Shown here piece after piece: positions 29,345 to 39,129 of a stretch of DNA of 64,000 nt (position 1 is the first letter of the stretch; every line of letters begins with the position of its first letter). Source of the DNA: Lysinibacillus sphaericus. Lineage in GTDB: Bacteria; Bacillota; Bacilli; Bacillales_A; Planococcaceae. Under the pieces are notes generated by a model. The model saw only the letters and a list, made by a program, of their open reading frames with translations, was not told the DNA's origin and did not search any database. The translations under genes were made by a program, and so were the position numbers. Where the stretch lies: NCBI RefSeq assembly GCF_002982115.1, contig NZ_CP019980.1:4100001-4164000 (forward strand), written 5' to 3'.

Positions 29345-30306
29345 TCGAAAGCCTCTGGATAGATGGCTTTCGCTAACTCTTCAAGCCCATCTGCTAAACG
29401 CGGGCCTTGACGACTTGTTAAATTTTCATCTACTTGTACAATTGCTTTATTTTTTACAGCTGTAATAGTATCAAAGCCTGCACGTTGTGGAATTTTCGTT
29501 AAAATATTTGGCACATAATCGTATGTGACAACGATGACATCTGGATTTTTTGTAATAATTTGCTCCGCATCAATTTTGAACCAACCAGTTGTATCGGCTG
29601 CAATATTTTCAGCATGAATCATATTTAGCATTTCCTGCATAAATGTATCCTTACCAGGTGTGTAGATTTCAGGCTCATCTGACGTTTCGACAAAGACTTT
29701 CTTTGGTTCCACATCCTGCAATTTCGCTTGGATTTCTTCCACTTTGGCTTTCATATTAGCAATAATTTTTTGTGCCTCCGGTAACTTACCAGTTGCGCGT
29801 CCTAATTGCTCAATCGTCGTATAAGTTTCATTAAAATCGCTTGCATTCGCCACTACAAATACCTTTACACCTGCTGCCTCAAGCTGCTCCATCGCTCCAT
29901 CTAAAGAAGCCATTCCTGATTCATGAGCAAACACAATATCTGGCTGTAAGGCGATAATTTGTTCAATATTGAACTCCATACTGCCGACTTTTTCTTTTTT
30001 AGCTGCCTCCGGTGGATAATCATCATAATCATTGACGCCGACAATTTCGTCATCTAGGCCAAGCCCAAATAATATTTCTGTATTACTCGGAATAAGAGAA
30101 ACAATTTTTTCAGGCGGTGCTTCTAGCACGATATCTTTGCCAGTAGCATCTTTTATTGTCACTGGAAATGTTGCTTCTTCTTGTTTGGTTACTTGTTGCT
30201 CCTGCTGCTCTGATGCAGATTGCTCGTTTTTCGGTTGTGCTCCACATGCTGCAAGTAAACCCATTGCCAAAAATGCTGATAATCCTATCTTCCAATACTT
30301 TTTCAT
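29341..30306 (-). CDS. btuF: Cobalamin-binding lipoprotein
   Basis: Substrate-binding component of the transporter, anchored outside the membrane. The 321 residues open with a lipoprotein signal ending in LLAACG (lipobox Cys about 21) and a Gln/Glu-rich linker. The BtuF/FhuD-type two-lobe fold follows, with KIVSLIPSNTEILFGLGLDDEIVG near residue 66. First gene after the cobalamin riboswitch. Equivalent to YvrC. Confidence 0.93.
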   Translation of the reverse strand: MKKYWKIGLSAFLAMGLLAACGAQPKNEQSASEQQEQQVTKQEEATFPVTIKDATGKDIVLEAPPEKIVSLIPSNTEILFGLGLDDEIVGVNDYDDYPPEAAKKEKVGSMEFNIEQIIALQPDIVFAHESGMASLDGAMEQLEAAGVKVFVVANASDFNETYTTIEQLGRATGKLPEAQKIIANMKAKVEEIQAKLQDVEPKKVFVETSDEPEIYTPGKDTFMQEMLNMIHAENIAADTTGWFKIDAEQIITKNPDVIVVTYDYVPNILTKIPQRAGFDTITAVKNKAIVQVDENLTSRQGPRLADGLEELAKAIYPEAFE

Positions 30307-30448
30307 TGTGAATCCTCCTTAGATTGTATGTGCATTTTTTAGCTCTGTTAACTTGATTGATCGATAGTATAGGGATTGTCATTATTAAATATGGAGATTG
30401 CTCACCTTTATTTTCAATGGTTATCGATAGTCGCCTTACAAAACATAA

Positions 30449-30691
30449 AAAAAGCCCTCGTCCATTTAACGAGAGGCGGGCTTGCACAAAAAAACCACCA
30501 TCCTATCCTCGTAGGCTGAAATGTAATGTTCTATAAAGGCAGGTCTCCTGGCTCGTGCTCCAAATGCTTTTTCATGCCTTCCCAAAATAGCTTTCAGTGG
30601 CATCCATTGAAAAAACTCACACTTACAGTGGCGGGACCGCATCGGAATTACACCGATTTCCCTTTTCACTTTACTTAAGTAAAGAACCTTT
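30449..30691 (-). ncRNA. Cobalamin riboswitch with terminator expression platform
   Basis: Read on the minus strand, the B12-riboswitch core is plain: GGGAAATCGGTGTAATTCCG, GCGGTCCCGCCACTGTAAG, then ATGCCACTG, GGGAAGGC and GAGCCAGGAGACCTGCC. The aptamer spans about 30528-30691 and is closed by GTTCT/AGAAC. About 45 nt on, a GC-rich stem (CTCTCGT/ACGAG inside AGCCC/GGGCT) followed by seven T residues (30449-30484) forms the terminator. B12 binding should switch off btuFCD-pduO. Confidence 0.96.
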
Positions 30692-30800
30692 ATAATATTC
30701 AGTTGATTTTATTATACATGAAAATAGAAATAGGGAACGATAAAAAAAGTGACACCATTCTATGTGCTTCAAAAATTGTGTGCGTGCCTGACACCCTAAA

Positions 30801-30842
30801 GACGGTAGATAAACTCACAAAAATTTGAGTTTATCTACCGTC
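30801..30842. terminator. Strong hairpin downstream of the AidB-like gene
   Basis: A perfect 17-bp stem (GACGGTAGATAAACTCA and its complement) with eight-base loop, 28 bp beyond the dehydrogenase stop codon. The minus-strand T run is short (TCTTTAG). It may terminate transcription before the riboswitch region. Confidence 0.55.
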
Positions 30843-30870
30843 TGAAAACTTTCTAAAAAGGCTTATTTCC

Positions 30871-32538
30871 TTACATAATATCTGAAAAATACTGGACCGT
30901 TTTCATGGGTGCGCCAATTTCGCGTAATGCCCATGTATTTTCTAAATATATATCTGCTAGCTTTTCGTATTTGCCACCAAATTTAGCTGCCCATTCGACT
31001 GCTACTACACTTTCATAGAGATGAGCCATTTTTTCGGCTACTCCCTTTGCCTCGTATGATTTAGTAGCTTCATCCAGACGACTAAATGTTTGTAATGTAC
31101 CTTCTAATTTCGCTAGTTGCTCTTCCACAATTTGCACTAATGAGCCATTTGCTAATTTAATCAACCGCTCGTGCATTACTCGTACAAATAATTCATGGGC
31201 AAAATATTTATCGACTAAGCGAATAAGCTCTAATGCTAAAATATTCGCTGTACCTTCCCACACCGTAAGTACTTGCGCATCTCTAAGCAAACGAGGCGTA
31301 ACAAAATCTTCAATATAGCCATTTCCCCCATGTAATTCAATCGCTTCGCTTGCATAATGTACCGCTTGTTCAGCCGTTTCTTTCTTCATAATGGCGATAT
31401 TCAAGCGATTAAGAATCATATCCTGCTCATCGCCCTGACCACTCGTTACCCTGTCATACAATTGAATAAGGTCGAAAACAGTAGCCACTTCTACATGGAC
31501 CTTCGCCGCATATTTCCCTAGTGTATCTTGAATCATAGGATATTGAATTAAAGGTTGCCCAAATGCATTCCGATTAGTCACATAATGCTTCGCCTCTAAA
31601 AATCCGCGACGCATAATACCGATAGAAGCCACTGCATTGCAAATTCTAGATAAATTAAGCGCCTCTAGCATATAATAGATTCCTTTATTTGGTTCTCCAA
31701 CGACATATGCTAACGAACCATCCAACTCTACCTCACCTGATGGCACTGCTCTCACACCGAGCTTATCTTTTAAACGACGAATGCGAAGGTTGTTTATCTT
31801 ACCATTGTCTAGACGCCAAGGGACCGCAAATAATGTTAAACCTTTCGAACCTGTAGATGCGCCCTCAATGCGTGCTAAAACCATTGCCACACCACACATT
31901 CCTACATTTGATGCAAAATATTTTTCTCCGTACATAAGATAATGCTGTCCATCTTGTCTAGCCTTTACAATATTTGCGCCAACATCTGAACCACCTTGCC
32001 GCTCTGTTAAAAATGTTGCTCCCTCATATAGCTCTGTATCTCCTGTTGCACAAACATGTGGTAAAAATCGTTGCTTCAACTCTTCACTTGCATAATGATC
32101 CAGCAAATAGGCTGTTGCCATCGTTAACGTGACGGGGCAATAGAAGCCTGGCTCCGCATGAGATAGTAAATAGCCTTGCGCAAAGCTATAGACATAATTC
32201 CCCTTCCTACCTAACTGCGGAATGTTCTTATGCACATAGCCTACAATTCCCGTGTTGTATGTTTCTTCAATGGTTTTTTTGTAGCCTTCATTGACCCAAA
32301 CTTCCGAAACTTCCTCACCATATGCATTATAGCGTTGCAATCGAGGTTCGCCCTCTCGATCAGTATGCTTCGCCCTTACGTCAATAGCACCTGCACAAAG
32401 CTCACCAAAATTCGTTAATTCTCGCTTAGCATAGACGAATAACTCTTTATCTAGCATCATGTCTAATAGTTGATGGAGCGTCTCATCCTCTGTGAAAAAA
32501 TTAGTGGTCTGTCTTGCATCCTGCTGTAGCACTTTCAT
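30871..32538 (-). CDS. AidB-like acyl-CoA dehydrogenase
   Basis: A 555-residue member of the AidB branch, longer than ordinary acyl-CoA dehydrogenases (about 380) because of an N-terminal extension and an extra C-terminal helical domain. Flavin-contact segment FLTERQGGSDVGAN lies near 175 and the C-terminal VWEGTANILALELIR carries the catalytic Glu of the family. AidB in E. coli is induced by DNA alkylation, but many relatives are plain dehydrogenases. The partner gene two bases upstream is an acyl-CoA ligase, which argues for fatty- or branched-chain acid catabolism. Confidence 0.88.
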   Translation of the reverse strand: MKVLQQDARQTTNFFTEDETLHQLLDMMLDKELFVYAKRELTNFGELCAGAIDVRAKHTDREGEPRLQRYNAYGEEVSEVWVNEGYKKTIEETYNTGIVGYVHKNIPQLGRKGNYVYSFAQGYLLSHAEPGFYCPVTLTMATAYLLDHYASEELKQRFLPHVCATGDTELYEGATFLTERQGGSDVGANIVKARQDGQHYLMYGEKYFASNVGMCGVAMVLARIEGASTGSKGLTLFAVPWRLDNGKINNLRIRRLKDKLGVRAVPSGEVELDGSLAYVVGEPNKGIYYMLEALNLSRICNAVASIGIMRRGFLEAKHYVTNRNAFGQPLIQYPMIQDTLGKYAAKVHVEVATVFDLIQLYDRVTSGQGDEQDMILNRLNIAIMKKETAEQAVHYASEAIELHGGNGYIEDFVTPRLLRDAQVLTVWEGTANILALELIRLVDKYFAHELFVRVMHERLIKLANGSLVQIVEEQLAKLEGTLQTFSRLDEATKSYEAKGVAEKMAHLYESVVAVEWAAKFGGKYEKLADIYLENTWALREIGAPMKTVQYFSDIM

Positions 32539-32540
32539 AG

Positions 32541-34043
32541 CTATCTCACCCCTTGTTCCTTCAATGATTGTTTAAGTATTTTCCCGGAAGCATTTCTCGG
32601 AAGCGCTTCCACGCGTTCAAATAGACGTGGAATTTTATATTTTGCTAGATGCTCCTCTAAATACGCCTTAAGTGCGCTCTCATCAATCTCTATCTTTGTA
32701 GCATACACAGCCTTTACGGTTTCGCCCCACTGCGGATGTGGAACTCCGATAACAGCCACCTCAAATATGCCGTCATAGCTTAAAAGCAAATCTTCAATCT
32801 CTTTCGGATATATATTGACGCCGCCTGAAATAATCACATCTTTTTTTCGATCAACAATCCAAATAAAGCCGTCTTCATCTTTCCGCGCTAAATCTCCCGT
32901 TTTCAACCAACCATCCACAAACGCTGCCTTTGTAGCGATTTCATCTTTGTAATAGCCCATCATGTTGCCTTCACCGAATAACACAATCTCCCCGACCTCA
33001 TTCACACCAACTTCTTCCCCACTATCGTTAATAATGCGTAGCTCCGTACCGAGTGGTGCACGTTGACCAATACTCCCTGCTTTCGCTATATGCTCTTGCC
33101 CGAACATTAAAGAACCACTTGGCCCAGCCTCTGTTAAACCATAAACACATGTTAGATTTTCTGTTCGAAAAGCTTTTTGTATATGACGAATTTCATTTTG
33201 TGATAATGGTGCCCCTCCGTAAACCCACCATTTCATTGAAGATAAATCTGCCGTTTGCAGTCTCTTTGTTTGAGCAGTTAATAAGTAAGCGACTGGTGCC
33301 CCGAAAAAATGCGTCGTCTTTTCTTGTTCTACCATGTCTAGTAACAAATCTGGTGTAAAGGTTGGCGTTAATACATTTGTGGAGCCAACAAGGACGCCTG
33401 CCATTAAAAATAAATGTAATGGGGCTGAATGCGTTAACGGCATCATAAGAAGAATACGGCTTGCAGGCTTTACTTCCATTTCCACGGCAATCATCTGTGC
33501 TACTGTTAATATATTACGATAGCTAAATAGCACACCCTTTGGTTTTCCTGTTGTGCCTGAAGTATATAAAATCGTTGAGGCATCCTCTTCATTTAGCTGG
33601 CAATCTATTGTTTGTGTACTTGCATGTTGTATTAACGTCTCATAATGAAGCCACCCTGCCTCCATATGACCCGTCTTAATCTTTAAAGGCACGACGTTGA
33701 TATGCTCGACAGTAGCAAATATAGCTTCATGTACTAAAATGGCTTTAGCCTCAGCATGCTGTGCAACATACTCAACCTCCTGCAATGTAAATTTGGCATT
33801 TACAGGAACGACAATAGCGCCTATACGCTGAATCGCAAAATAACTAACAACAAACTCTACAACATTAGGCATAAAAATAATCACTTTATCATTTTGGCGA
33901 ACACCCTGTTCCATCAAAGCATGACCAAGTCGCGTCACTTGCTCATCTAATTCGCGGTAAGTCACGCTTTTCCCATGACAAACAACAGCTTCTTTCATAG
34001 GGTACTTTCGGGCATTTCGCGCTAACAAATTTGAACTATTCAT
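32541..34043 (-). CDS. Acyl-CoA ligase (AMP-forming)
   Basis: Activates a carboxylic acid to acyl-AMP and then acyl-CoA. The 500 residues have the P-loop-like YTSGTTGKPKG (near 160), VYGLTEAGPSG, the hinge WLKTGDLARKDEDGFIWIVDRKKD and the catalytic Lys in NASGKILKQ at the C-terminus. The start overlaps the MerR gene's stop region by eight bases and the stop is two bases from the AidB-like gene, so all three are one operon. The exact substrate is not readable. Confidence 0.92.
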   Translation of the reverse strand: MNSSNLLARNARKYPMKEAVVCHGKSVTYRELDEQVTRLGHALMEQGVRQNDKVIIFMPNVVEFVVSYFAIQRIGAIVVPVNAKFTLQEVEYVAQHAEAKAILVHEAIFATVEHINVVPLKIKTGHMEAGWLHYETLIQHASTQTIDCQLNEEDASTILYTSGTTGKPKGVLFSYRNILTVAQMIAVEMEVKPASRILLMMPLTHSAPLHLFLMAGVLVGSTNVLTPTFTPDLLLDMVEQEKTTHFFGAPVAYLLTAQTKRLQTADLSSMKWWVYGGAPLSQNEIRHIQKAFRTENLTCVYGLTEAGPSGSLMFGQEHIAKAGSIGQRAPLGTELRIINDSGEEVGVNEVGEIVLFGEGNMMGYYKDEIATKAAFVDGWLKTGDLARKDEDGFIWIVDRKKDVIISGGVNIYPKEIEDLLLSYDGIFEVAVIGVPHPQWGETVKAVYATKIEIDESALKAYLEEHLAKYKIPRLFERVEALPRNASGKILKQSLKEQGVR

Positions 34044-34425
34044 CGTGCATCTCTCCCTTTAAAGTCAATAATTTTTCACTAAACATGCCATGTAATTGCT
34101 GTAATTCCTTTTTCATTTGTGTAAGCTCAGCTATTTTACTCTCAATTTCTTGTATTTTTTGATTTCCGTATGCCACAGTTCGTTCCAATTGTTGAATCCC
34201 TGAACGATCAAAATCAAAGAGCAACACCATCTCCTTGATTTCTTCCAATGAGAAACCATAACGCTTTCCTCTAAAAATAAGCTTGAGCTTCGCCATTTCC
34301 TTTTTGGAAAAGGTTCGTTGATTCGTAGAAGATCGATGTGGACTTAGTAGCCCCAACTCCTCGTAATAACGAATCGTACGTGTAGAAACATTAAATTGCT
34401 TCGCTACTTCCTGAATCGTTTTCAA
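34036..34425 (-). CDS. MerR-family regulator of the acyl-CoA ligase operon
   Basis: A 129-residue MerR protein: N-terminal winged helix (TIQEVAKQFNVSTRTIRYYEELGLL) and a coiled-coil dimer helix, no sizeable effector domain and no cysteine cluster. The best start is a TTG at 34423-34425 with AAGGGGGAG six bases upstream; the frame continues six codons further to a GTG. Its own promoter contains a palindrome in a 19-bp spacer. Small MerR proteins of this kind (LiuR in proteobacteria) control branched-chain and fatty-acid degradation; the match in function is inference. Confidence 0.88.
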   Translation of the reverse strand: MKTIQEVAKQFNVSTRTIRYYEELGLLSPHRSSTNQRTFSKKEMAKLKLIFRGKRYGFSLEEIKEMVLLFDFDRSGIQQLERTVAYGNQKIQEIESKIAELTQMKKELQQLHGMFSEKLLTLKGEMHDE

Positions 34426-34454
34426 AACCAACTCCCCCTTCACAATTTTTCATC

Positions 34455-34485
34455 AGTATATCATTAACGTTAACGTCAACTTCAA
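34455..34485 (-). promoter_or_regulatory. MerR-type promoter with 19-bp spacer and ACGT palindrome
   Basis: TTGAAG (34480-34485) and TATACT (34455-34460) are 19 bp apart, the stretched spacing typical of MerR-controlled promoters. The spacer holds TTGACGTTAACGTTAA (34464-34479), a 16-bp inverted repeat with a single mismatched pair. Confidence 0.75.
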
Positions 34486-34538
34486 CAGAAAATTAGAAAT
34501 AAACAGAAAAATACATACACAAAACACAAAAAAAAAAC

Positions 34539-34572
34539 GGTGCCAGTCACTCAAACAATTCTCAAACAATTT
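34539..34572. repeat. 34-bp dispersed repeat, copy 2
   Basis: Identical over 34 bases to the reverse complement of 4237-4270; begins GGTGCCAGTCACTCAAAC, with a run of A residues before it. It lies between the argS terminator and the MerR operon. Confidence 0.75.
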
Positions 34573-34586
34573 TGTTCGTAAAAACA

Positions 34587-34618
34587 GAAAAAACCCCGAC
34601 ACGCAATTGTGTCGGGGT
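34587..34618 (-). terminator. Intrinsic terminator of argS
   Basis: Ten-bp stem ACCCCGACAC/GTGTCGGGGT with a six-base loop, followed by six T residues on the minus strand. Confidence 0.9.
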
Positions 34619-34632
34619 GATAATCATGTACA

Positions 34633-36300
34633 TTACATTTTTTCTGGTGCAGATACGCCAATTAGACGTAGTGCGTTGGCAATCGTTGTACGAACAGCTG
34701 TAATCAGTGCTAAACGCGCTTCTGTTAGCTCTTTATTCGATGCATCTAACACTTTTTCAGCGTTATAGAAGCTATGGAATGCAGCTGCTGTTTCTTGAAT
34801 ATAGTTAGCGATACGGTGTGGTGTACGGTGTTTTGCAGCATCCGCCACTACTTTCGGGAAATCACCAATTTTTTTCAATAAATCAATCTCTTTTTCAGCA
34901 GTTAACAGGCTTAAATTTGCTGTTGAAGTAGCGAAGCCTTGTTCTGTCGCTGAACGTAAAATAGAAGAAATACGCGCATGTGCATATTGTGCATAGTACA
35001 CTGGGTTTTCATTTGATTGTGAAACCGCTAAGTCAAGGTCAAAGTCCATATGTGAATCACCAGCTGTTTTCACAAAGAAGTAACGCACAGCATCTAGACC
35101 AACCTCTTCCACAAGCTCACGCATCGTTACAGCATTCCCTGTACGTTTGGACATTTTGAATTTCTCGCCGTTTTTGTATAACTGCACCATTTGGATAATT
35201 TCCACTTCTAGTGTGTCACGGTCATAGCCAAGTGCTTGAATAGCCGCTTTCATACGTGGAATATAGCCGTGGTGGTCTGCTCCCCAAATGTTAATTAGTT
35301 TATCGAATCCACGAACAATTTTATCCTCATGGTAAGCGATATCTGGTGTCAGATATGTGAAAGAGCCATCGTTTTTAATTAGTACACGGTCTTTATCGTC
35401 ACCGAATGTTGTTGAACGGAACCAAGTCGCACCGTCCTCTTCAAATACATGACCATTCGCTTTTAATTTATCTAATGCTACTTCGATTTTGCCGTTGTCA
35501 TATAATGATGTTTCAGAATACCACACATCAAAATTCACGCGGAAGTTCGCTAAGTCTGTTTTTAATTTATCTAATTCTAAAGCAAGACCATGTTGACGGA
35601 AAAATGCAAAACGTTCTTCATCCGGTTTTGATAAAATCGAATCGCCATGCTCGCTCGCTAATTTACCTGCAATGTCGATAATATCTTGACCATGATAGCC
35701 ATCTTCAGGCATATCAGCAGCAAGGCCTAATGCTTGCTTATAGCGCGCTTCCAGCGAATAAGCCAAGTTATTAATTTGATTACCAGCATCGTTAATATAG
35801 TACTCACGAGATACAGCATAACCAGCCATATCTAAAACATTACACAATGAATCCCCTACAGATGCTCCACGTGCATGACCTAAGTGTAGGTCGCCAGTTG
35901 GATTTGCTGAAACAAATTCAACTTGCACTTTTTCACCAGCTCCTGCGTTAGAGCGACCATAATCAGCACCTTGTTCAAGGATAGCTGTTACAACTTCTGT
36001 TAAGAAATCTTTACGAACAGTTATATTCATAAAACCAGGACCTGCGATGTCGATTTTTTCGATATCAGTTCCTGCTGTTTCAAGGTTTTCTAAAATTGCC
36101 TCTGCAATTGCACGCGGTGGCTTTTTCGCTAATTTCGTTAATTGCATGGCAATATTTGTTGCATAATCACCGTTTGCTTTGTCTTTTGGTGTTTCAAGGT
36201 GAATCGTTAACTCTGTGCCAGCTTCGACTAAGCCTGCTTTGTCAACAGCCTGCGCAATTGCCGTTTTAATGGCTTGTTGTACTTGTTCTACTGCGTTCAT
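34633..36300 (-). CDS. argS: Arginyl-tRNA synthetase
   Basis: Charges tRNA-Arg. The 556-residue protein (from [12 protein letters not shown]) has the N-terminal Arg-tRNA recognition domain, the class I HIGH-type motif [12 protein letters not shown] near 130, KMSKRTG near 372, and a C-terminal anticodon-binding domain ending in [10 protein letters not shown]. Two ATG codons in tandem (36303, 36300) follow GGAGGTACA; the second has ideal spacing. The ywiB stop TGA overlaps them (ATGATGA), so translation is coupled. Confidence 0.98.
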   Translation of the reverse strand: MNAVEQVQQAIKTAIAQAVDKAGLVEAGTELTIHLETPKDKANGDYATNIAMQLTKLAKKPPRAIAEAILENLETAGTDIEKIDIAGPGFMNITVRKDFLTEVVTAILEQGADYGRSNAGAGEKVQVEFVSANPTGDLHLGHARGASVGDSLCNVLDMAGYAVSREYYINDAGNQINNLAYSLEARYKQALGLAADMPEDGYHGQDIIDIAGKLASEHGDSILSKPDEERFAFFRQHGLALELDKLKTDLANFRVNFDVWYSETSLYDNGKIEVALDKLKANGHVFEEDGATWFRSTTFGDDKDRVLIKNDGSFTYLTPDIAYHEDKIVRGFDKLINIWGADHHGYIPRMKAAIQALGYDRDTLEVEIIQMVQLYKNGEKFKMSKRTGNAVTMRELVEEVGLDAVRYFFVKTAGDSHMDFDLDLAVSQSNENPVYYAQYAHARISSILRSATEQGFATSTANLSLLTAEKEIDLLKKIGDFPKVVADAAKHRTPHRIANYIQETAAAFHSFYNAEKVLDASNKELTEARLALITAVRTTIANALRLIGVSAPEKM

Positions 36301-36734
36301 CATTGTACCTCCGTAAATGTAATGTCTAATGTATAATTGCCAACGCTTTGTCCACCCATTAATAAATCGTATTGCACATGAAAATCTCCGCACATTTCAT
36401 GTCTAGTAAATAGCATGTTTTTTGTTTGTGTTACGAGTGGCATCGAACCTAATTCACTTTCATAATGGCCAATTTGTTGTTCAAAAATATTGAGTGGTAA
36501 GCGCATTTTGACTGCTCCAGCGCGCATAATAAGTGCCCGTTCCGTGTCTAACTTCATCGTCGTGCGGATTGTTTTATCATCCTGCATCTCTTCATATTTT
36601 AAATATAGGGAATCTGCTTTATTGATTAGCTGCCCATCCAACCACATTTCCAAGGTTTCGGACTCCCCATCAATCGGACGAATCGTCGAAATGAGCTTAA
36701 TGTTCACTTGCGATTTTATTTCGTTCACCTTCAT
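36300..36734 (-). CDS. ywiB: DUF1934 protein (YwiB)
   Basis: A 144-residue beta-rich protein, calycin-like by family description, function unknown, found next to argS throughout the Bacillaceae. Visible features include a predicted string of antiparallel strands ([40 protein letters not shown]) and no signal peptide. AAGGGAGC precedes the ATG. Overlap with argS suggests a shared transcript. Confidence 0.88.
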   Translation of the reverse strand: MKVNEIKSQVNIKLISTIRPIDGESETLEMWLDGQLINKADSLYLKYEEMQDDKTIRTTMKLDTERALIMRAGAVKMRLPLNIFEQQIGHYESELGSMPLVTQTKNMLFTRHEMCGDFHVQYDLLMGGQSVGNYTLDITFTEVQ

Positions 36735-36828
36735 GGACGCTCCCTTTTAATCTTTTTACTATAACCTTTTTATTATAGGATAAATGTCCGCTTTTTTTCA
36801 AGATACAAGTGCGTATTGTTTTCAAGCA

Positions 36829-36857
36829 TTGGCAGAGAAAGTGAAAAGATTTACTAT
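36829..36857 (+). promoter_or_regulatory. Predicted promoter of the GGDEF gene
   Basis: TTGGCA and TACTAT separated by 17 bp, about 40 bp before the start codon. Confidence 0.45.
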
Positions 36858-36895
36858 TATCTATATATGTTCGAGAAAGGAACTACTATTAATAG

Positions 36896-38005
36896 ATGTT
36901 ACTTCATATTTATGTCAGCTTTTGTATTACCTTTACTTTAATTATTTTAACGTATTGGCCATTTACTCATCCGACTCGAAGAAAATCATTTATCAAAGAT
37001 TTTAAACCAATTTTAGTCGGCATTATTTTTGGTATGACAGGCCTTGTATTAAGTGCTATATCGTTACGTTTTTTACAAGGGACGCTTATAAACATTCATA
37101 TTGTACCGCTACTATACAGTGGGCTGATTGGTGGTCCGTGGTCAATTATTATAAGCGGTGCAATTATGGGGGTAGGGAGTCTATATATCATTCCTACACA
37201 ATCTTTACTGTCCATATCAAGTTTATCAAACATTAATTTAATCGTTCTTTCGATTATCCTTGCCTTTGTCGCTTGTAAAAAGCCTATTACACTTCACACT
37301 TTAACAACTTATTTTTTTAGTGTCATGGCAGAAATTATTGTAATGCTTGTACTAGCAATCTGCATGCCACCTATACTGAAAATAGAGACCATTTTAGGAT
37401 TCATTGCCTATGCCCTATTTACATTTTTTACAATTTTCACTGTTATTACACGTTTACAAGCAACTAGTGAAAAAGTACAGCTCATTTATCGACTTAAGGA
37501 AAAAGACTATTTAACACAACTACCAAATAATTTGGCGATACGATCATTTGCACAAGAAATGGTACTAGAAACGGACAATTTTTCTGTACTCCATTTTGAT
37601 GTCGACAATATGAAAGATATAAATATTAAGTATGGCCATTTAGCTGGTGATGGGATTATTAAGCAACTCGCTACCATTATTCATCATTATATTGAAACGA
37701 AAAACGGAATGGCCGCACGTGTTGCTGGTGAGGAGTTTTATATTATTTTAAAAGATGCCCCACCTGCTATCGCCCTCTATCATGCTGAAAAACTAAGACA
37801 TGTAATTGCACATCACTCTTTTAAAATTAATGACAGGCAAACTACGCCATTGACGGTTTCTATTGGTATTAGTTCAAGTCCCGATAACGCTGTAGACTTT
37901 GATGAACTTACCATTATCGCCACACAGGTTACTACAGAAGTGAAAGCTTTAGGTGGCAACCAAGTAGTACATGCCAACAATAGTGAATTTCATAAAGGAT
38001 GCTAA
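36896..38005 (+). CDS. Membrane GGDEF-domain protein (probable diguanylate cyclase)
   Basis: A 369-residue protein with a 5TM-type sensory membrane region (residues about 1-190, including GTLINIHIVPLLYSGLIGG) and a C-terminal GGDEF domain. The active-site loop reads AGEEF instead of GGDEF, while the preceding metal/substrate segment FDVDNMKDINIKYGHLAGD is well kept. The inhibitory RxxD motif before the loop is missing. A/G and E/D changes at these positions occur in working cyclases, so activity is possible. The ribosome binding site (AAGGAA) is far from the ATG, so the start is uncertain. Confidence 0.85.
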   Translation: MLLHIYVSFCITFTLIILTYWPFTHPTRRKSFIKDFKPILVGIIFGMTGLVLSAISLRFLQGTLINIHIVPLLYSGLIGGPWSIIISGAIMGVGSLYIIPTQSLLSISSLSNINLIVLSIILAFVACKKPITLHTLTTYFFSVMAEIIVMLVLAICMPPILKIETILGFIAYALFTFFTIFTVITRLQATSEKVQLIYRLKEKDYLTQLPNNLAIRSFAQEMVLETDNFSVLHFDVDNMKDINIKYGHLAGDGIIKQLATIIHHYIETKNGMAARVAGEEFYIILKDAPPAIALYHAEKLRHVIAHHSFKINDRQTTPLTVSIGISSSPDNAVDFDELTIIATQVTTEVKALGGNQVVHANNSEFHKGC

Positions 38006-38023
38006 TGTTAGGTCCTCTATACC

Positions 38024-38074
38024 AGAAACTGCGAAACTTTGCGATATTTGCAAACGTCTTGCAGTTTCTTTTTA
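38024..38074 (+). terminator. Terminator of the GGDEF gene
   Basis: Stem AGAAACTGC/GCAGTTTCT with an inner hairpin, followed by TTTTTA on the plus strand. Confidence 0.75.
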
Positions 38075-38174
38075 TGTGCCATGCTAGCAAACATTGACAG
38101 ATATTAACTCTAATACTACATTTATATTATTATTTTAGAATTTTCAAATTGTTCAAAGAAATGAGGTATACTTT

Positions 38175-39116
38175 ATGCTATCGCTTGAAAAAATCCAAGC
38201 TGCCAAACTGAAAGTCGCACCTTATATTTATGAAACACCTGTTATTCGCTTGCAAGGACTCGATAATTTATTACATTGCAACGTTTCGATAAAAGCCGAA
38301 AATATGCAAAAAACCAACTCTTTTAAATTGCGTGGGGCTCTTAACAAACTGCTGTCGATGCCAGTTGAACAATTACAACATGGCGTTGTGGCAGCTTCCT
38401 CCGGTAATCATGGCAAAGGTGTGGCTTTTGCGGCTCAACTATTAAATATTCCAGCAACCATCGTTTTACCCGATTCAGCGCCATCTGTTAAAGTCGAAGG
38501 CATACGAGCCCTTGGTGCACGTATTGTCCAATGTACGCTTGCCGAAAGACATCAAGTGACTGAAGCCCTAAGCTTAGAACATGGTTATGCCATTGTGCAT
38601 CCTTATGATGATTACGATATTATGGCGGGGCAAGGGACAGTAGGATTGGAAATTTTAGAACAGTTCTCTCAGGTAAGTGCAATTGTTGTTCCTATTGGTG
38701 GTGGTGGTCTGCTAAGTGGTGTCGCAACTGCGGTAAAATCTTTAGCACCACATATTAAAATTTTTGGTGTTGAACCAGCCGTCGTCCCTCGCTATTCAGA
38801 AAGTATTCAAGTTGGTAAAAGATTACTATTAGCTGAACAACAATCGTTAGCGGATGCTCTATTAACTTTACAACCTGGGGAGCGAAACTTCCCGATTGTT
38901 GAAAAATTAGTTGATGACATTGTGCGTGTAGACGAGGCTTCCATACTTAATGGGATGAAAACATTGCTACTAGAAGGCAAAATATTAGCTGAACCCTCCT
39001 CTGCCATCGGGATAGGAGCAGCTCTTCGAGGCAATTTACCGATTACGAAAAACGACCATGTTTGCTTCCTTATTTCAGGTGGCAATATTGGGCTAAATCA
39101 ATTACAACGTTTATAA
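38175..39116 (+). CDS. Threonine/serine dehydratase (PLP fold type II)
   Basis: Deaminates threonine or serine to the 2-oxo acid through an aminoacrylate or aminocrotonate intermediate. The 313 residues have the PLP lysine in NSFKLRGA (about 51), the SSGNHGKGVA loop, the phosphate-binding GGGGLLSG and SGGNIG near the C-terminus. There is no C-terminal ACT-like regulatory domain, so it is the short catabolic type; serine racemase is an alternative because the two share these motifs. GAGG lies eight bases before the ATG. A ridA gene follows 13 bp on. Confidence 0.9.
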   Translation: MLSLEKIQAAKLKVAPYIYETPVIRLQGLDNLLHCNVSIKAENMQKTNSFKLRGALNKLLSMPVEQLQHGVVAASSGNHGKGVAFAAQLLNIPATIVLPDSAPSVKVEGIRALGARIVQCTLAERHQVTEALSLEHGYAIVHPYDDYDIMAGQGTVGLEILEQFSQVSAIVVPIGGGGLLSGVATAVKSLAPHIKIFGVEPAVVPRYSESIQVGKRLLLAEQQSLADALLTLQPGERNFPIVEKLVDDIVRVDEASILNGMKTLLLEGKILAEPSSAIGIGAALRGNLPITKNDHVCFLISGGNIGLNQLQRL

Positions 39117-39129
39117 GGAGGAACTTATT

